Below, one piece after another: positions 42,586-50,558 of a stretch of DNA of 64,000 nt (positions are counted from its first letter, which is position 1; every line of letters starts with the position of its first letter). Location: the NCBI GenBank assembly GCA_965217135.1, contig OZ244249.1, positions 3,596,001 to 3,660,000 of the forward strand. The letters are read 5' to 3'. The notes under the pieces are model-generated. The model did no database searches and was not told the DNA's origin. It worked only from the letters and a program-made list of their open reading frames with translations. Both the position numbers and the translations under genes were made by a program. This DNA comes from HXMU1420-2 sp017643305. GTDB taxonomy: Bacteria; Pseudomonadota; Alphaproteobacteria; Rhodobacterales; Rhodobacteraceae.

Positions 42586-43608
42586 TCAGGCCCCCACCAT
42601 CCCCACAATTTCATAGGTCCGTTTCAGGATCGGGGCCGTGATGGCCCGTGCCTGTTCGGCCCCATGAGCAAGGATGCGGTCAATCTCACCCGGGTCGTCC
42701 ATCAGGCGGGACATCTCGGTCGAAATCGGCGCCAGTTTGGCCACCGCGAGGTCGGCCAGCGCAGGTTTGAACACCGAAAACTGCTGCCCGCCGTGGTCGG
42801 CAATCACCGCTTCTGGCGTGGTTTCGGCCAGCGCGGCGTAAATGTTCACCAGATTTCGCGCTTCGGGCCGATCGTCCAGACCATCCAGCTCAGATGGCAA
42901 AGGTTCGGGATCAGTACGCGCCTTGCGGATCTTGGCGGCGATGGCATCAGCGTCGTCGGTCATGTTTATCCGGCTCATGTCCGAAGCATCAGATTTTGAC
43001 ATCTTCTTGGACCCGTCCCGCAGCGACATGACCCGCGTGGCGGCGCCTTCTATTACCGGTTCAGTGACAGGAAAGAAATCCACCCCGAAATCATGGTTGA
43101 ACTTGATCGCGATGTCGCGCGTCAGTTCCACATGCTGTTTCTGGTCCTCGCCCACCGGCACATGGGTTGCGTGGTAGATCAGGATGTCTGCCGCCATCAA
43201 CGCCGGATACGCAAACAAACCCAGCGATTGGTTCTGCGCGTTCTTGCCCGCCTTGTCCTTGAACTGGGTCATGCGCTGCATCCAGCCCATGCGCGCGACA
43301 CAGTTGAAAATCCAGGCCAGCTGCGCGTGCTCGGGCACCTGGCTCTGGTTGAAGAGGATGGATTGCTGCGGGTCGATCCCCGCGGCGATGAACCCTGCGC
43401 ACAGTTCGCGCGTGTTGTGGCGCAGCGTGTCAGGGTCGATGAACTTTGCCGTAATCGCATGCAGATCGACCATGCAATAGACGGTTTCAAACTCATCGCC
43501 CTGCATGTCGACAAAGCGTTTGATCGCGCCCAGGTAGTTGCCAAGGGTCAACCCGCCCGACGGCTGAATTCCGGAAAACACACGCGGTGTGAACTGGGTC
43601 TCGGACAT
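42586..43608 (-). CDS. trpS: Tryptophanyl-tRNA synthetase
   Basis: Charges tRNA-Trp. The 340-residue class I synthetase starts MSETQFTPRVFSGIQPSGG with the HIGH-equivalent PSGGLTLGNYLGA (TLGN form) and has the KMSKS loop KKMSKSD. The start is ATG 43606-43608; the longer frame overlaps the divergent rhomboid-like gene's leader. Length is standard. Confidence 0.97.
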   Translation of the reverse strand: MSETQFTPRVFSGIQPSGGLTLGNYLGAIKRFVDMQGDEFETVYCMVDLHAITAKFIDPDTLRHNTRELCAGFIAAGIDPQQSILFNQSQVPEHAQLAWIFNCVARMGWMQRMTQFKDKAGKNAQNQSLGLFAYPALMAADILIYHATHVPVGEDQKQHVELTRDIAIKFNHDFGVDFFPVTEPVIEGAATRVMSLRDGSKKMSKSDASDMSRINMTDDADAIAAKIRKARTDPEPLPSELDGLDDRPEARNLVNIYAALAETTPEAVIADHGGQQFSVFKPALADLAVAKLAPISTEMSRLMDDPGEIDRILAHGAEQARAITAPILKRTYEIVGMVGA

Positions 43609-43691
43609 TTGTGCACTCCCGGCTGGAAAAATTCGCGTGCCTCGCTTACCCACGGGGGGAAACGCCGTCAAGAAGCAGCGGAGACCCACGC

Positions 43692-44402
43692 GTGAGCAGC
43701 CCCGAAGACACACCCGACAACACACCCGACAACACTCCGGCCATTAACCCGTTGCCGCCAGCGGTCGCGGCCCTGTTCCTGGTCCTGCTGGGGATCGAGG
43801 TTGTCTTCGGTCTGGCCAGCCGGGGTTTTATTGGCGGGCCGGAAGGCGTGGGCTGGCGGACTGCGGCGATCCAGACCTATGCCTTTTCCGACCGCGTGTT
43901 CGACTGGATGCTGGAAACCGGGCGATGGCCACTGGAACATGTGATCCGGTTCTTTTCCTATAGCTTTGTGCACGCAACGTTCACCCATGCATTATTTGCC
44001 GGGGTGATCCTGCTGGCCATGGGCAAGATGGTCGGGGAGGTTTTTGGCCAGCTGGCCTTTGTCATCATCTTTGTTCTGTCCGGCGCGTTTGGTGCACTTA
44101 TGTACGGGCTGCTGTTAAATGATCCGGTCTGGCTGACCGGAGCGTTCCCGTCGGTTTACGGGCTGATCGGCGGGTTCACGTACATTCTGTGGCGCTCACT
44201 GAGTTCGGTCGGGGCGAACCAGGCGCGGGCCTTCACACTGATCACGTTTTTGATGGGCTTCCAGCTACTTTTCGGCCTACTTTTTGGCACCGACAACACA
44301 TGGGTCGCAGACCTGAGCGGGTTCTGCATGGGCTTTGTCCTGAGTATCATCCTTGCCCCGGGTGGATGGCGTGATCTGATGAAACGGCTGCGCCGCGGTT
44401 AG
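43692..44402 (+). CDS. Rhomboid-like membrane protein lacking the catalytic Ser-His pair
   Basis: The 236-residue product has six hydrophobic helices in the rhomboid pattern. The serine loop normally reads GASGxxxG; here it is GAFPSVYG, with Phe152 at the serine position (Ser154 is shifted). The last-helix AHxxG reads VADLSGFCMG, with Asp207 in place of the catalytic histidine. Proteolysis is therefore unlikely, and an iRhom-like binding role is possible. The start is GTG 43692 (GGAG upstream). The N-terminus has a TPDN repeat. Its stop codon overlaps the murJ stop by two bases. Confidence 0.8.
   Translation: MSSPEDTPDNTPDNTPAINPLPPAVAALFLVLLGIEVVFGLASRGFIGGPEGVGWRTAAIQTYAFSDRVFDWMLETGRWPLEHVIRFFSYSFVHATFTHALFAGVILLAMGKMVGEVFGQLAFVIIFVLSGAFGALMYGLLLNDPVWLTGAFPSVYGLIGGFTYILWRSLSSVGANQARAFTLITFLMGFQLLFGLLFGTDNTWVADLSGFCMGFVLSIILAPGGWRDLMKRLRRG
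43710..43733 (+). repeat. Tandem 12-base repeat coding TPDN units
   Basis: ACACCCGACAAC occurs twice in direct tandem (43710-43721, 43722-43733), with a degenerate start of a third copy after it. It encodes TPDN-TPDN in the cytoplasmic N-terminus of the rhomboid-like protein and is a likely site of copy-number change. Confidence 0.75.
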
Positions 44403-45970
44403 GCCCCGCCGCGCCGCAAGGCCGAGCGGAATTCGCGCAGCTTGAACGCACCCAACGCCTGCCCGCAGCCAAAGTAGCTGATCATGCCCAGCCCAAGCAG
44501 GACGGCCAGCGCCGGGTAGCGCCAGAACGGGGTATGCAGCAGCGGGCCCAGCGCCAGTGCCACGCCCCACAAAACGGCACCCATCGCGGCAGACGCCAGG
44601 CAGATGCGCCAGATGCGTTGGCGAAAGCGGGTGTCGAATCGGGCGACATCCCCCATCTGCTGCGACCCGCGCGCCAGCAGCCAGACCATGACCCAGGCCG
44701 CAAGCGTGGTACCAATGGCCGCCCCGGCAAAGCCCAGCACATAAGCCAGCCCGATCGCTGCCACCGCGTTCACCATCATGGCAACCACGGCAAAACGGAA
44801 CGGCGTGCGCGTGTCTTCACGGGCAAAATAGAGCGGTTGCAGCACCTTTTGCAGTACGAAGGCAGGCAGGCCGAGGCCATAGATCGACAGGGCCACCGCC
44901 GTGGCGGCGGTATCATCCGCGCCAAAGGCTCCGCGTTCGAACAGCACCGAAATCAGCGGTAAAGGCACCACCACCAGCGCCACGGCAGAGGGGATGGTCA
45001 GGGCCAGTGAGATCTCTCCGGCACGGCTGAACGCGTTGCGCGCGCCAGTATCATCGCGCGCAGCCAGGCGGCGGGACAGATCGGGCAGCAAAACCACCCC
45101 GACGGCGATGCCTACCACACCCAGCGGAAGTTGATAGAGACGGTCGGCGTAGCTGAGCCAAGCAATTGCTCCATCGAAAAAACTGGCCACCTGCCGCCCA
45201 ACCAGCAGATTTATCTGCACAACGCCCCCCGCCAGCATCGCCGGTATTGCGATGACCACAAGGCGGCGCATGTCGGGTGTCATTTTTGGCCAGCTTGGCC
45301 GCAGGGTGAACCCCGCGCGACGGGCCGCGACCCAGACCAATATCAGCTGCGCAATCCCGGCTAACGGCACACCCCAGACAAGGATCTGGCCGTGAACGGA
45401 CCCATCGGTGACACCGGATTTGACCGCAATCCATTCGCCCAGCGCGAGGGCAGAGATCAGGATAATGTTCAAAAGCACCGGCGCTGCAGCCGCCGCAGCG
45501 AAACGCCCAGTAGCGTTCAAAACACCGGACAGCAACGCCGCCAGCGATATGAACAGGATGTATGGAAAGGCGATGCGACCATAATCCACGGCCAGATCGA
45601 ACCTTGCATCCCCCACGAAACCGCCCGCCATGGCCAGCACCAGCCATGGCATGCACAGCTGCGCGATCAGGGTGAAGACGATCAGGACACTCGCAAGCCC
45701 GGAAAAGGCATCGCGGGCAAAGCGTTCGGGCTCATCGTCTGCTTCAAGCTTCTTGGAAAAGAGCGGAACAAAGGCCGTGTTGAACGCACCCTCGGCAAAG
45801 AAGCGGCGGAACATGTTGGGCAGGGCAAAGGCCACAAGAAACGCTTCGGCAATCGGGCCCGCGCCAAGAAACCCAGCGATCAGGATGTCACGGACAAAGC
45901 CCAGAACGCGGCTCATCAATGTCCACATGCCGACGGTGACAAAGCCCGAAAGGAGCCGAATGGGTTTCAT
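44399..45970 (-). CDS. murJ: Lipid II flippase MurJ
   Basis: MurJ moves lipid II across the inner membrane for peptidoglycan synthesis. The 523-residue polytopic protein begins MKPIRLLSGFVTVGMWTLMS and contains the family-typical SRVLGFVRDILIAGFLG, FRRFFAEGAFNTAFVPLF and a later YFAREDTRTPFRFA motif. About fourteen helices are visible. Its TAA overlaps the TAG of the convergent rhomboid-like gene (44399-44402). Confidence 0.96.
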   Translation of the reverse strand: MKPIRLLSGFVTVGMWTLMSRVLGFVRDILIAGFLGAGPIAEAFLVAFALPNMFRRFFAEGAFNTAFVPLFSKKLEADDEPERFARDAFSGLASVLIVFTLIAQLCMPWLVLAMAGGFVGDARFDLAVDYGRIAFPYILFISLAALLSGVLNATGRFAAAAAAPVLLNIILISALALGEWIAVKSGVTDGSVHGQILVWGVPLAGIAQLILVWVAARRAGFTLRPSWPKMTPDMRRLVVIAIPAMLAGGVVQINLLVGRQVASFFDGAIAWLSYADRLYQLPLGVVGIAVGVVLLPDLSRRLAARDDTGARNAFSRAGEISLALTIPSAVALVVVPLPLISVLFERGAFGADDTAATAVALSIYGLGLPAFVLQKVLQPLYFAREDTRTPFRFAVVAMMVNAVAAIGLAYVLGFAGAAIGTTLAAWVMVWLLARGSQQMGDVARFDTRFRQRIWRICLASAAMGAVLWGVALALGPLLHTPFWRYPALAVLLGLGMISYFGCGQALGAFKLREFRSALRRGGA

Positions 45971-46004
45971 GAATGCGCCTGCTGGACCGGGAATTCTTGT
46001 GGGT

Positions 46005-46022
46005 GGTTTCGCACGCGAAACC
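46005..46022. repeat. Palindromic repeat copy 3 (GGTTTCGC-AC-GCGAAACC)
   Basis: Perfect 8-base arms around AC, in the gap between murJ and the DUF4345-like gene. The right flank TACC matches, on the opposite strand, the left flank of the copy at 41555-41574. It is probably the same dispersed element. Confidence 0.55.
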
Positions 46023-46050
46023 TACCGCGTTCCGATGCCGCGCGAAAGGG

Positions 46051-46078
46051 GCGGCCGGTTTATGGCAGGACCGGCCGC
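46051..46078 (-). terminator. Terminator of the DUF4345-like gene
   Basis: GCGGCCGGT (46051-46059) pairs perfectly with ACCGGCCGC (46070-46078) around a 10-base loop. On the minus strand it is followed by CCCCTTTC. It lies 8 bases after the stop of the 46087-46503 gene and before murJ. Confidence 0.65.
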
Positions 46079-46086
46079 ATATTGGG

Positions 46087-46503
46087 TCAGGCAAAGGCGC
46101 GGGCCTGAGCGGGACTGCGCGATTGCAGCCAGAGAGAGACGCCGCAGAGCAGGCCCAGCGCCAGTTCGATCAGCGCCGCGTCGACCATGCCCGGATGCGG
46201 GGCACCATCGAGTGCGAGGCTGAGCAGCCGACCGCCTGCATAAGCGAAGAATACGCCACCCGCCAATGCGGTGGCTGCCCAGCGCAGGCGTGTGATCATC
46301 ACGCCGCTGAGCATAAGACCACCCAGCAGTGTTAGCCCACCAGCCGTAGCGCGCAGGTCACTGCGCAGGGTGGGATCCGGCCCCAGTTCCAGCGCGTAGA
46401 AGGCATAAAAGGCGTTCGGGGCCAGCAGGATGGTCAGCCCGATGACCAAAGCGGTAAGGCCAGCCAGGGCAAGGGTCAGTTTCTGGAACCAGAGGGATAT
46501 CAT
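46087..46503 (-). CDS. DUF4345-like four-helix membrane protein
   Basis: A 138-residue protein with four hydrophobic helices (about residues 8-28, 50-72, 74-94 and 104-124). A small loop with LAPNAFYAFYALELGPDPTLRSDLRA fits DUF4345-type proteins of unknown function. It is divergent from an AraC-family regulator gene with 175 bases between them, suggesting that the regulator controls it. Confidence 0.65.
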   Translation of the reverse strand: MISLWFQKLTLALAGLTALVIGLTILLAPNAFYAFYALELGPDPTLRSDLRATAGGLTLLGGLMLSGVMITRLRWAATALAGGVFFAYAGGRLLSLALDGAPHPGMVDAALIELALGLLCGVSLWLQSRSPAQARAFA

Positions 46504-46632
46504 TTATTTTCCTTTCAATTGTCTGAATGCAGCGTGCGCTGGTCTGGCCGGAGTGTGAACCAACCATAGTGTAGGAATATGCCTGAATTTTTGGACTAAC
46601 AATTTCTTCAATACCTATATTTTTATCTCATC

Positions 46633-46657
46633 GTCCAAAATTATCGGACAAAATGTC
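46633..46657. promoter_or_regulatory. Inverted repeats in the DUF4345/AraC divergent region
   Basis: GTCC (46633-46636) and GGAC (46646-46649) form one inverted pair, and GACA-AAA-TGTC (46647-46657) a second one overlapping it. A further TTGGAC lies at about 46591. All are in an A+T-rich patch 20-50 bases upstream of the AraC-family start, a fitting place for its operator or autoregulatory site. Confidence 0.35.
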
Positions 46658-46678
46658 TGTATGTGCTAGAATGGTGAT

Positions 46679-47668
46679 ATGACTGAAACCCAACTACATG
46701 TGCCCGACCCTTCAGAGCTAGCCCAACCCATCAGCGATCCGCTGAGCGACGTGTTGGGCATGCTAAAGCTGAACGGCACATTCCATTGCCAGTCGCGTCT
46801 GACCGCGCCCTGGGCGATTGCAGTGCCGGAATTTCCCGACATGCTGTCTTTCTTCGTACCAATGCAGGGACGATGCTGGTTGCGCCGTACCGGAGAAGCG
46901 CCAGTGCTGGTGGATCAGGGCAGCCTGGTGATCCTGACCGATGTCCGCCCGTTTGACGTGAGCAGCGATGTGGACACCCCGACCGTAACGCTGGAGGCAC
47001 TGCCGATCCGGAAGGTGTCAGACGTGTATGAAACGCTGAGCTATGGCGGCGGTGGCGATGAAACCCGGCTGATGTTTGGGATCCTGCGGTTTGATAGGGC
47101 CGCGGGCGCAATGTTGATCGACCAGCTGCCCGACATGTTGCAGGTTGAGGCCTGGACCAGCGCCAGCGGTTGGCTGACGGCGACGCTGCAATTCATCGCG
47201 CGGGAGGCGGCGGATCTGAAACCAGGGGGTGAGGCAGTGATCCTGCGGCTGGCGGATGTGGTGATTATCGAAGCGATCCGGTCCTGGGCTGCGGTTGCGC
47301 CCGAGGCGGGTGGCGGTTGGCTGGGCGCGCTGCGCGATCCGCAGATTGCGCGGGCGATTGCGGCGATCCATGGCGCGCCCGGGCAGGATTGGACGCTGGT
47401 TCGACTGGCTCAGACGGCGGGCATGTCGCGATCTGCCTTTGCCGCACGGTTTTCCCAGCAGATGGGGACCTCCGCAATGCGGTATCTGGCCTATTGGCGG
47501 ATGATGAAGGGGCGGGACATGTTGTTGATGTCCTCCCGCCCGATCGCGGGGATTGCGGCGGATCTTGGTTACCAGTCCGAACCGGCATTCAGCCGCGCGT
47601 TTCGCAGGCAGTTCGGCGCGCCGCCGGGGCAGGTGCGGAAGGCTAGCGCAGAGGCGTCTGCAAGGTAG
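46679..47668 (+). CDS. AraC-family transcriptional regulator with cupin N-terminal domain
   Basis: A 329-residue regulator. The N-terminal half (about residues 12-205) has the cupin_6 pattern, with FFVPMQGRCWLRR and GSLVILTDVRPFDVSS. The C-terminal half (about 220-322) is the double helix-turn-helix domain (LVRLAQTAGMSRSAFAARFS..., IAGIAADLGYQSEPAFSRAF). Divergent to the DUF4345-like gene, its likely target. Ligand unknown. Confidence 0.9.
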   Translation: MTETQLHVPDPSELAQPISDPLSDVLGMLKLNGTFHCQSRLTAPWAIAVPEFPDMLSFFVPMQGRCWLRRTGEAPVLVDQGSLVILTDVRPFDVSSDVDTPTVTLEALPIRKVSDVYETLSYGGGGDETRLMFGILRFDRAAGAMLIDQLPDMLQVEAWTSASGWLTATLQFIAREAADLKPGGEAVILRLADVVIIEAIRSWAAVAPEAGGGWLGALRDPQIARAIAAIHGAPGQDWTLVRLAQTAGMSRSAFAARFSQQMGTSAMRYLAYWRMMKGRDMLLMSSRPIAGIAADLGYQSEPAFSRAFRRQFGAPPGQVRKASAEASAR

Positions 47669-47687
47669 ATTACAGTGGCGGAGGCCC

Positions 47688-47706
47688 GATTTCTTGGAAA
47701 GAAATC
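47688..47706. terminator. Hairpin between convergent AraC-family gene and glnD
   Basis: GATTTCTT (47688-47695) pairs with AAGAAATC (47699-47706) around GGA. It lies in the 115-base gap between two convergent stops. The A+T-rich stem makes it a weak terminator candidate. Confidence 0.35.
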
Positions 47707-47783
47707 AGACCGGCGAGTTTCGAAATTTCCGGTTCTTTACCCGGCCAGTGGGGGCATGGGGTTCAAACCGACCGCGCGATTGC

Positions 47784-50558
47784 CTAGCCTTCGGCACGCT
47801 CGACACCCTCGGTGATGGCCTTGCGCAATTTCTTTTCCAGCGTTTTCTGCTTGGATTCGGAAAAATATTTGAGCCCGAACATGTCCTTGACATAGAACAC
47901 GTCCACCACCTGTTCGCCGTAGGTGGCGATCACGGCGTTCTGGATTTTGACGTTGGCGTCCGACAGGGTGCGCGCGAGGTCATGCAGCAGGCCGGGGCGG
48001 TCGCGGGTGTCGACCTCGATGATTGTGTAGATGTCGGACCCGTCATTGTCGAAGGTAATGTGGGTGGGGACTTCAAACGCCTTTTCGCGTTTCTTGACCT
48101 TGTCGCGGGATTTGAGCGCGTCGCGGGTCAGCACGTCGCCATGCAACGTGCGTTCGATCATCTGGCGCAGGCGTGGCAGGCGGCTGGCCTCATAGGGGCG
48201 GCCTTCTGCGTCCTGAACCCAGAACGCATCCGCCACGTAACCGTCCCGCGTGGTGTAGCTGCGGGCATCGACCACATTGGCCCCTACCAGAGCCAGCGCA
48301 CCGGTCAGGCGGGCGAAGATGCCCGGATGGTCGCACATGGCGAAACACACACGCGTCGCGTCGCGATCTGTGTCGGGGTAGAGATCGATCCGGATTTCAT
48401 CATCCGCGATGCCTTTTAAGAGGCGGGCAAAAGTCACATGCGCGGTGACATGCAGGCCCTGCCAGTAGGGTGGGTAGTGGCGGCCCAGTTCGACCCTCAG
48501 GTCGGCATCTGACCAATGCGACAGGACAGTGCGCAAGGCGCGCTTGGCTTCGTGCCCGCGATTGGCGCGGGTAAGCGCCTCCATCCCGTCCTTGAGCGCA
48601 CGGCGGGTCTGGCGGTAGAGCGCGCGGATCAGGACCGCTTTCCAGTTGTTCCAGGTGTCCGGACCGACGCCGCGGATGTCGCAGACGGTCATCACGGTCA
48701 GCAGGTCCAGCCGCCGGACGGTCTGCACCGCCTTGGCAAAGTCGCGTACGGTGCGGGGGTCGGCGATGTCGCGTTTCTGGGCGGTGTCGGACATCAGCAA
48801 GTGATAGCGCACCAGCCATTCCACCGTTTCACTGTCACCTTCGGAAAGCCCAAGGCGCGGCGCAACCTTGCGGGCGATCTGGGCGCCTAGGATAGAGTGG
48901 TCTTCGGGCCGGCCCTTGGCTATGTCGTGCAGCAAAAGGGCGACATAGAGAACCTTGCGATCCACGCCTTCTTCCAGAATGCCGGAGGCGACGGGCAGGT
49001 CTTCGATCAATTCGCCTTTTTCGATCATCGCCAGCTGGGCGATGCATTGGATGATGTGTTCATCAACGGTGAAGGAATGGTACATGTTAAACTGCATCAT
49101 CGCGACGATCGGACCAAATTCGGGGATAAACGCCGACAGAACGCCCAGCTCGTTCATCCTCCGCAGAGCGCGTTCGGGGTTGCCGTGTTTCAGCATTAGC
49201 CCGAGGAAGATTTTCTGCGCCACCGGATCACGGCGCATCTCGTCGTCGATCAGGTCTAGGTTAGCTGTTACGAGGCGCATGGCATCGGGGTGGATCAGCA
49301 TGCCCGTGCGCAGGCCTTCTTCAAACAGGCGCAGCAGGTTAACCTTGTCGGCTAGGAACGCGTCGGGGTCCACGACGTCCAGACGGTTGTGGACGACCTT
49401 GTACCCGGTCTTGACCTGCTTTTTGCGGCGCAGGATGCGTTGCAGCAGCGGCTCGCTTTTCACATGCATCGCTTCGAGTTTGGTCAGAAGGATACGAGTG
49501 AGCTCTCCCACCGCCGTTGCGTGGCGGAAGTAATCCTGCATAAAGATTTCAACCGCGCGGCGTCCGGCCCGGTCCTGGTAGCCCATGCGAGCGGCGACCT
49601 CGACCTGCAGATCGAAGGTTAGCTGTTCGGTGGGGCGTTTGGTCACCAGATGCAGATGCGCCCGCGTGGCCCAGAGGAAAGACTCGGCGTCCTGGAACAA
49701 TTCATATTCGTCCGGGACATAGAGCCCGAGTGAAACCAGTTCCGCCGTGTCCTGCACCTGGTAGACATACTTGGCGATCCAGAACAGTGATTGTAGGTCA
49801 CGCAGACCGCCCTTGCCTTCTTTAATGTTGGGTTCGACCATGTAGCGCTGGCCGTGGCGGCGGTGGCGTTTTTCGCGTTCTTCCAGCTTGGCTTCAATAA
49901 AATCAGCCGTGTTTTTGGAAAACACATCGCGGTCCAGCGTTGATTGCAATTCGCCCGACAGAGGCAGGTCCCCATCCAGGTGACATTGTTCCAACAGCGC
50001 AGTGCGGATCGTGTAATCGGATGTGCCCAAACGCACGCAATCCTGGATGGTACGGCTGGAATGGCCAACCTTCAGCTTGAGATCCCACAGCATGTAGAGC
50101 ATGGATTCAATCAGGCTCTCGGCCCAGGGCGTGATCTTGTAAGGCGTTAGAAACAGCAGGTCGACATCCGAAAACGGCGCCATTTCCCCGCGCCCGTAGC
50201 CTCCAACCGCCAGCAGGGCGATCCGTTCGGCGGATGTGGGGGCGGGCAGCGGGTGCAGGAACGTGCGCGCGACCCAGAATGTGGTACGCACCAGCCCATC
50301 CGTCAGGTAGGTGTAGGACCGGGTAAGCCGCCCGGCGGCAAATGGGGCTTTGGCGAATGCCTGTTCGATACGCGCGCGACCGTCGCTGTTGGCGGCCTTG
50401 AGCACGCGTACGGTTTCATTCCGCACCTTGGCCGGGTCATGGTCCCCGTCGAGAGCGCGTTCAATTTCCGCTCGAATGGCGGTTGCGTCGAAAATCTGCT
50501 CTCGGTCGCAGATTAGGGCGTCAGAGGAGCGCTGCGGCACGACGATGTCAGGAGCCAC
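47784..50558 (-). CDS. glnD: Bifunctional uridylyltransferase/uridylyl-removing enzyme (PII modification)
   Basis: GlnD adds or removes UMP on PII proteins according to glutamine level. Domains in order: nucleotidyltransferase with GGYGRGEMAPFSDVDLLFL (about residue 115), a helical linker, an HD domain with LLHDIAKG, and two C-terminal ACT domains (DHPGIFARLTGALALVGA and TRDRPGLLHDLARTL). About 924 residues. The start is uncertain: no ATG is near, so GTG 50558 or 50540 or TTG 50588 may serve. All lie at or inside the end of the upstream lipoprotein gene. Confidence 0.95.
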   Translation of the reverse strand: MAPDIVVPQRSSDALICDREQIFDATAIRAEIERALDGDHDPAKVRNETVRVLKAANSDGRARIEQAFAKAPFAAGRLTRSYTYLTDGLVRTTFWVARTFLHPLPAPTSAERIALLAVGGYGRGEMAPFSDVDLLFLTPYKITPWAESLIESMLYMLWDLKLKVGHSSRTIQDCVRLGTSDYTIRTALLEQCHLDGDLPLSGELQSTLDRDVFSKNTADFIEAKLEEREKRHRRHGQRYMVEPNIKEGKGGLRDLQSLFWIAKYVYQVQDTAELVSLGLYVPDEYELFQDAESFLWATRAHLHLVTKRPTEQLTFDLQVEVAARMGYQDRAGRRAVEIFMQDYFRHATAVGELTRILLTKLEAMHVKSEPLLQRILRRKKQVKTGYKVVHNRLDVVDPDAFLADKVNLLRLFEEGLRTGMLIHPDAMRLVTANLDLIDDEMRRDPVAQKIFLGLMLKHGNPERALRRMNELGVLSAFIPEFGPIVAMMQFNMYHSFTVDEHIIQCIAQLAMIEKGELIEDLPVASGILEEGVDRKVLYVALLLHDIAKGRPEDHSILGAQIARKVAPRLGLSEGDSETVEWLVRYHLLMSDTAQKRDIADPRTVRDFAKAVQTVRRLDLLTVMTVCDIRGVGPDTWNNWKAVLIRALYRQTRRALKDGMEALTRANRGHEAKRALRTVLSHWSDADLRVELGRHYPPYWQGLHVTAHVTFARLLKGIADDEIRIDLYPDTDRDATRVCFAMCDHPGIFARLTGALALVGANVVDARSYTTRDGYVADAFWVQDAEGRPYEASRLPRLRQMIERTLHGDVLTRDALKSRDKVKKREKAFEVPTHITFDNDGSDIYTIIEVDTRDRPGLLHDLARTLSDANVKIQNAVIATYGEQVVDVFYVKDMFGLKYFSESKQKTLEKKLRKAITEGVERAEG

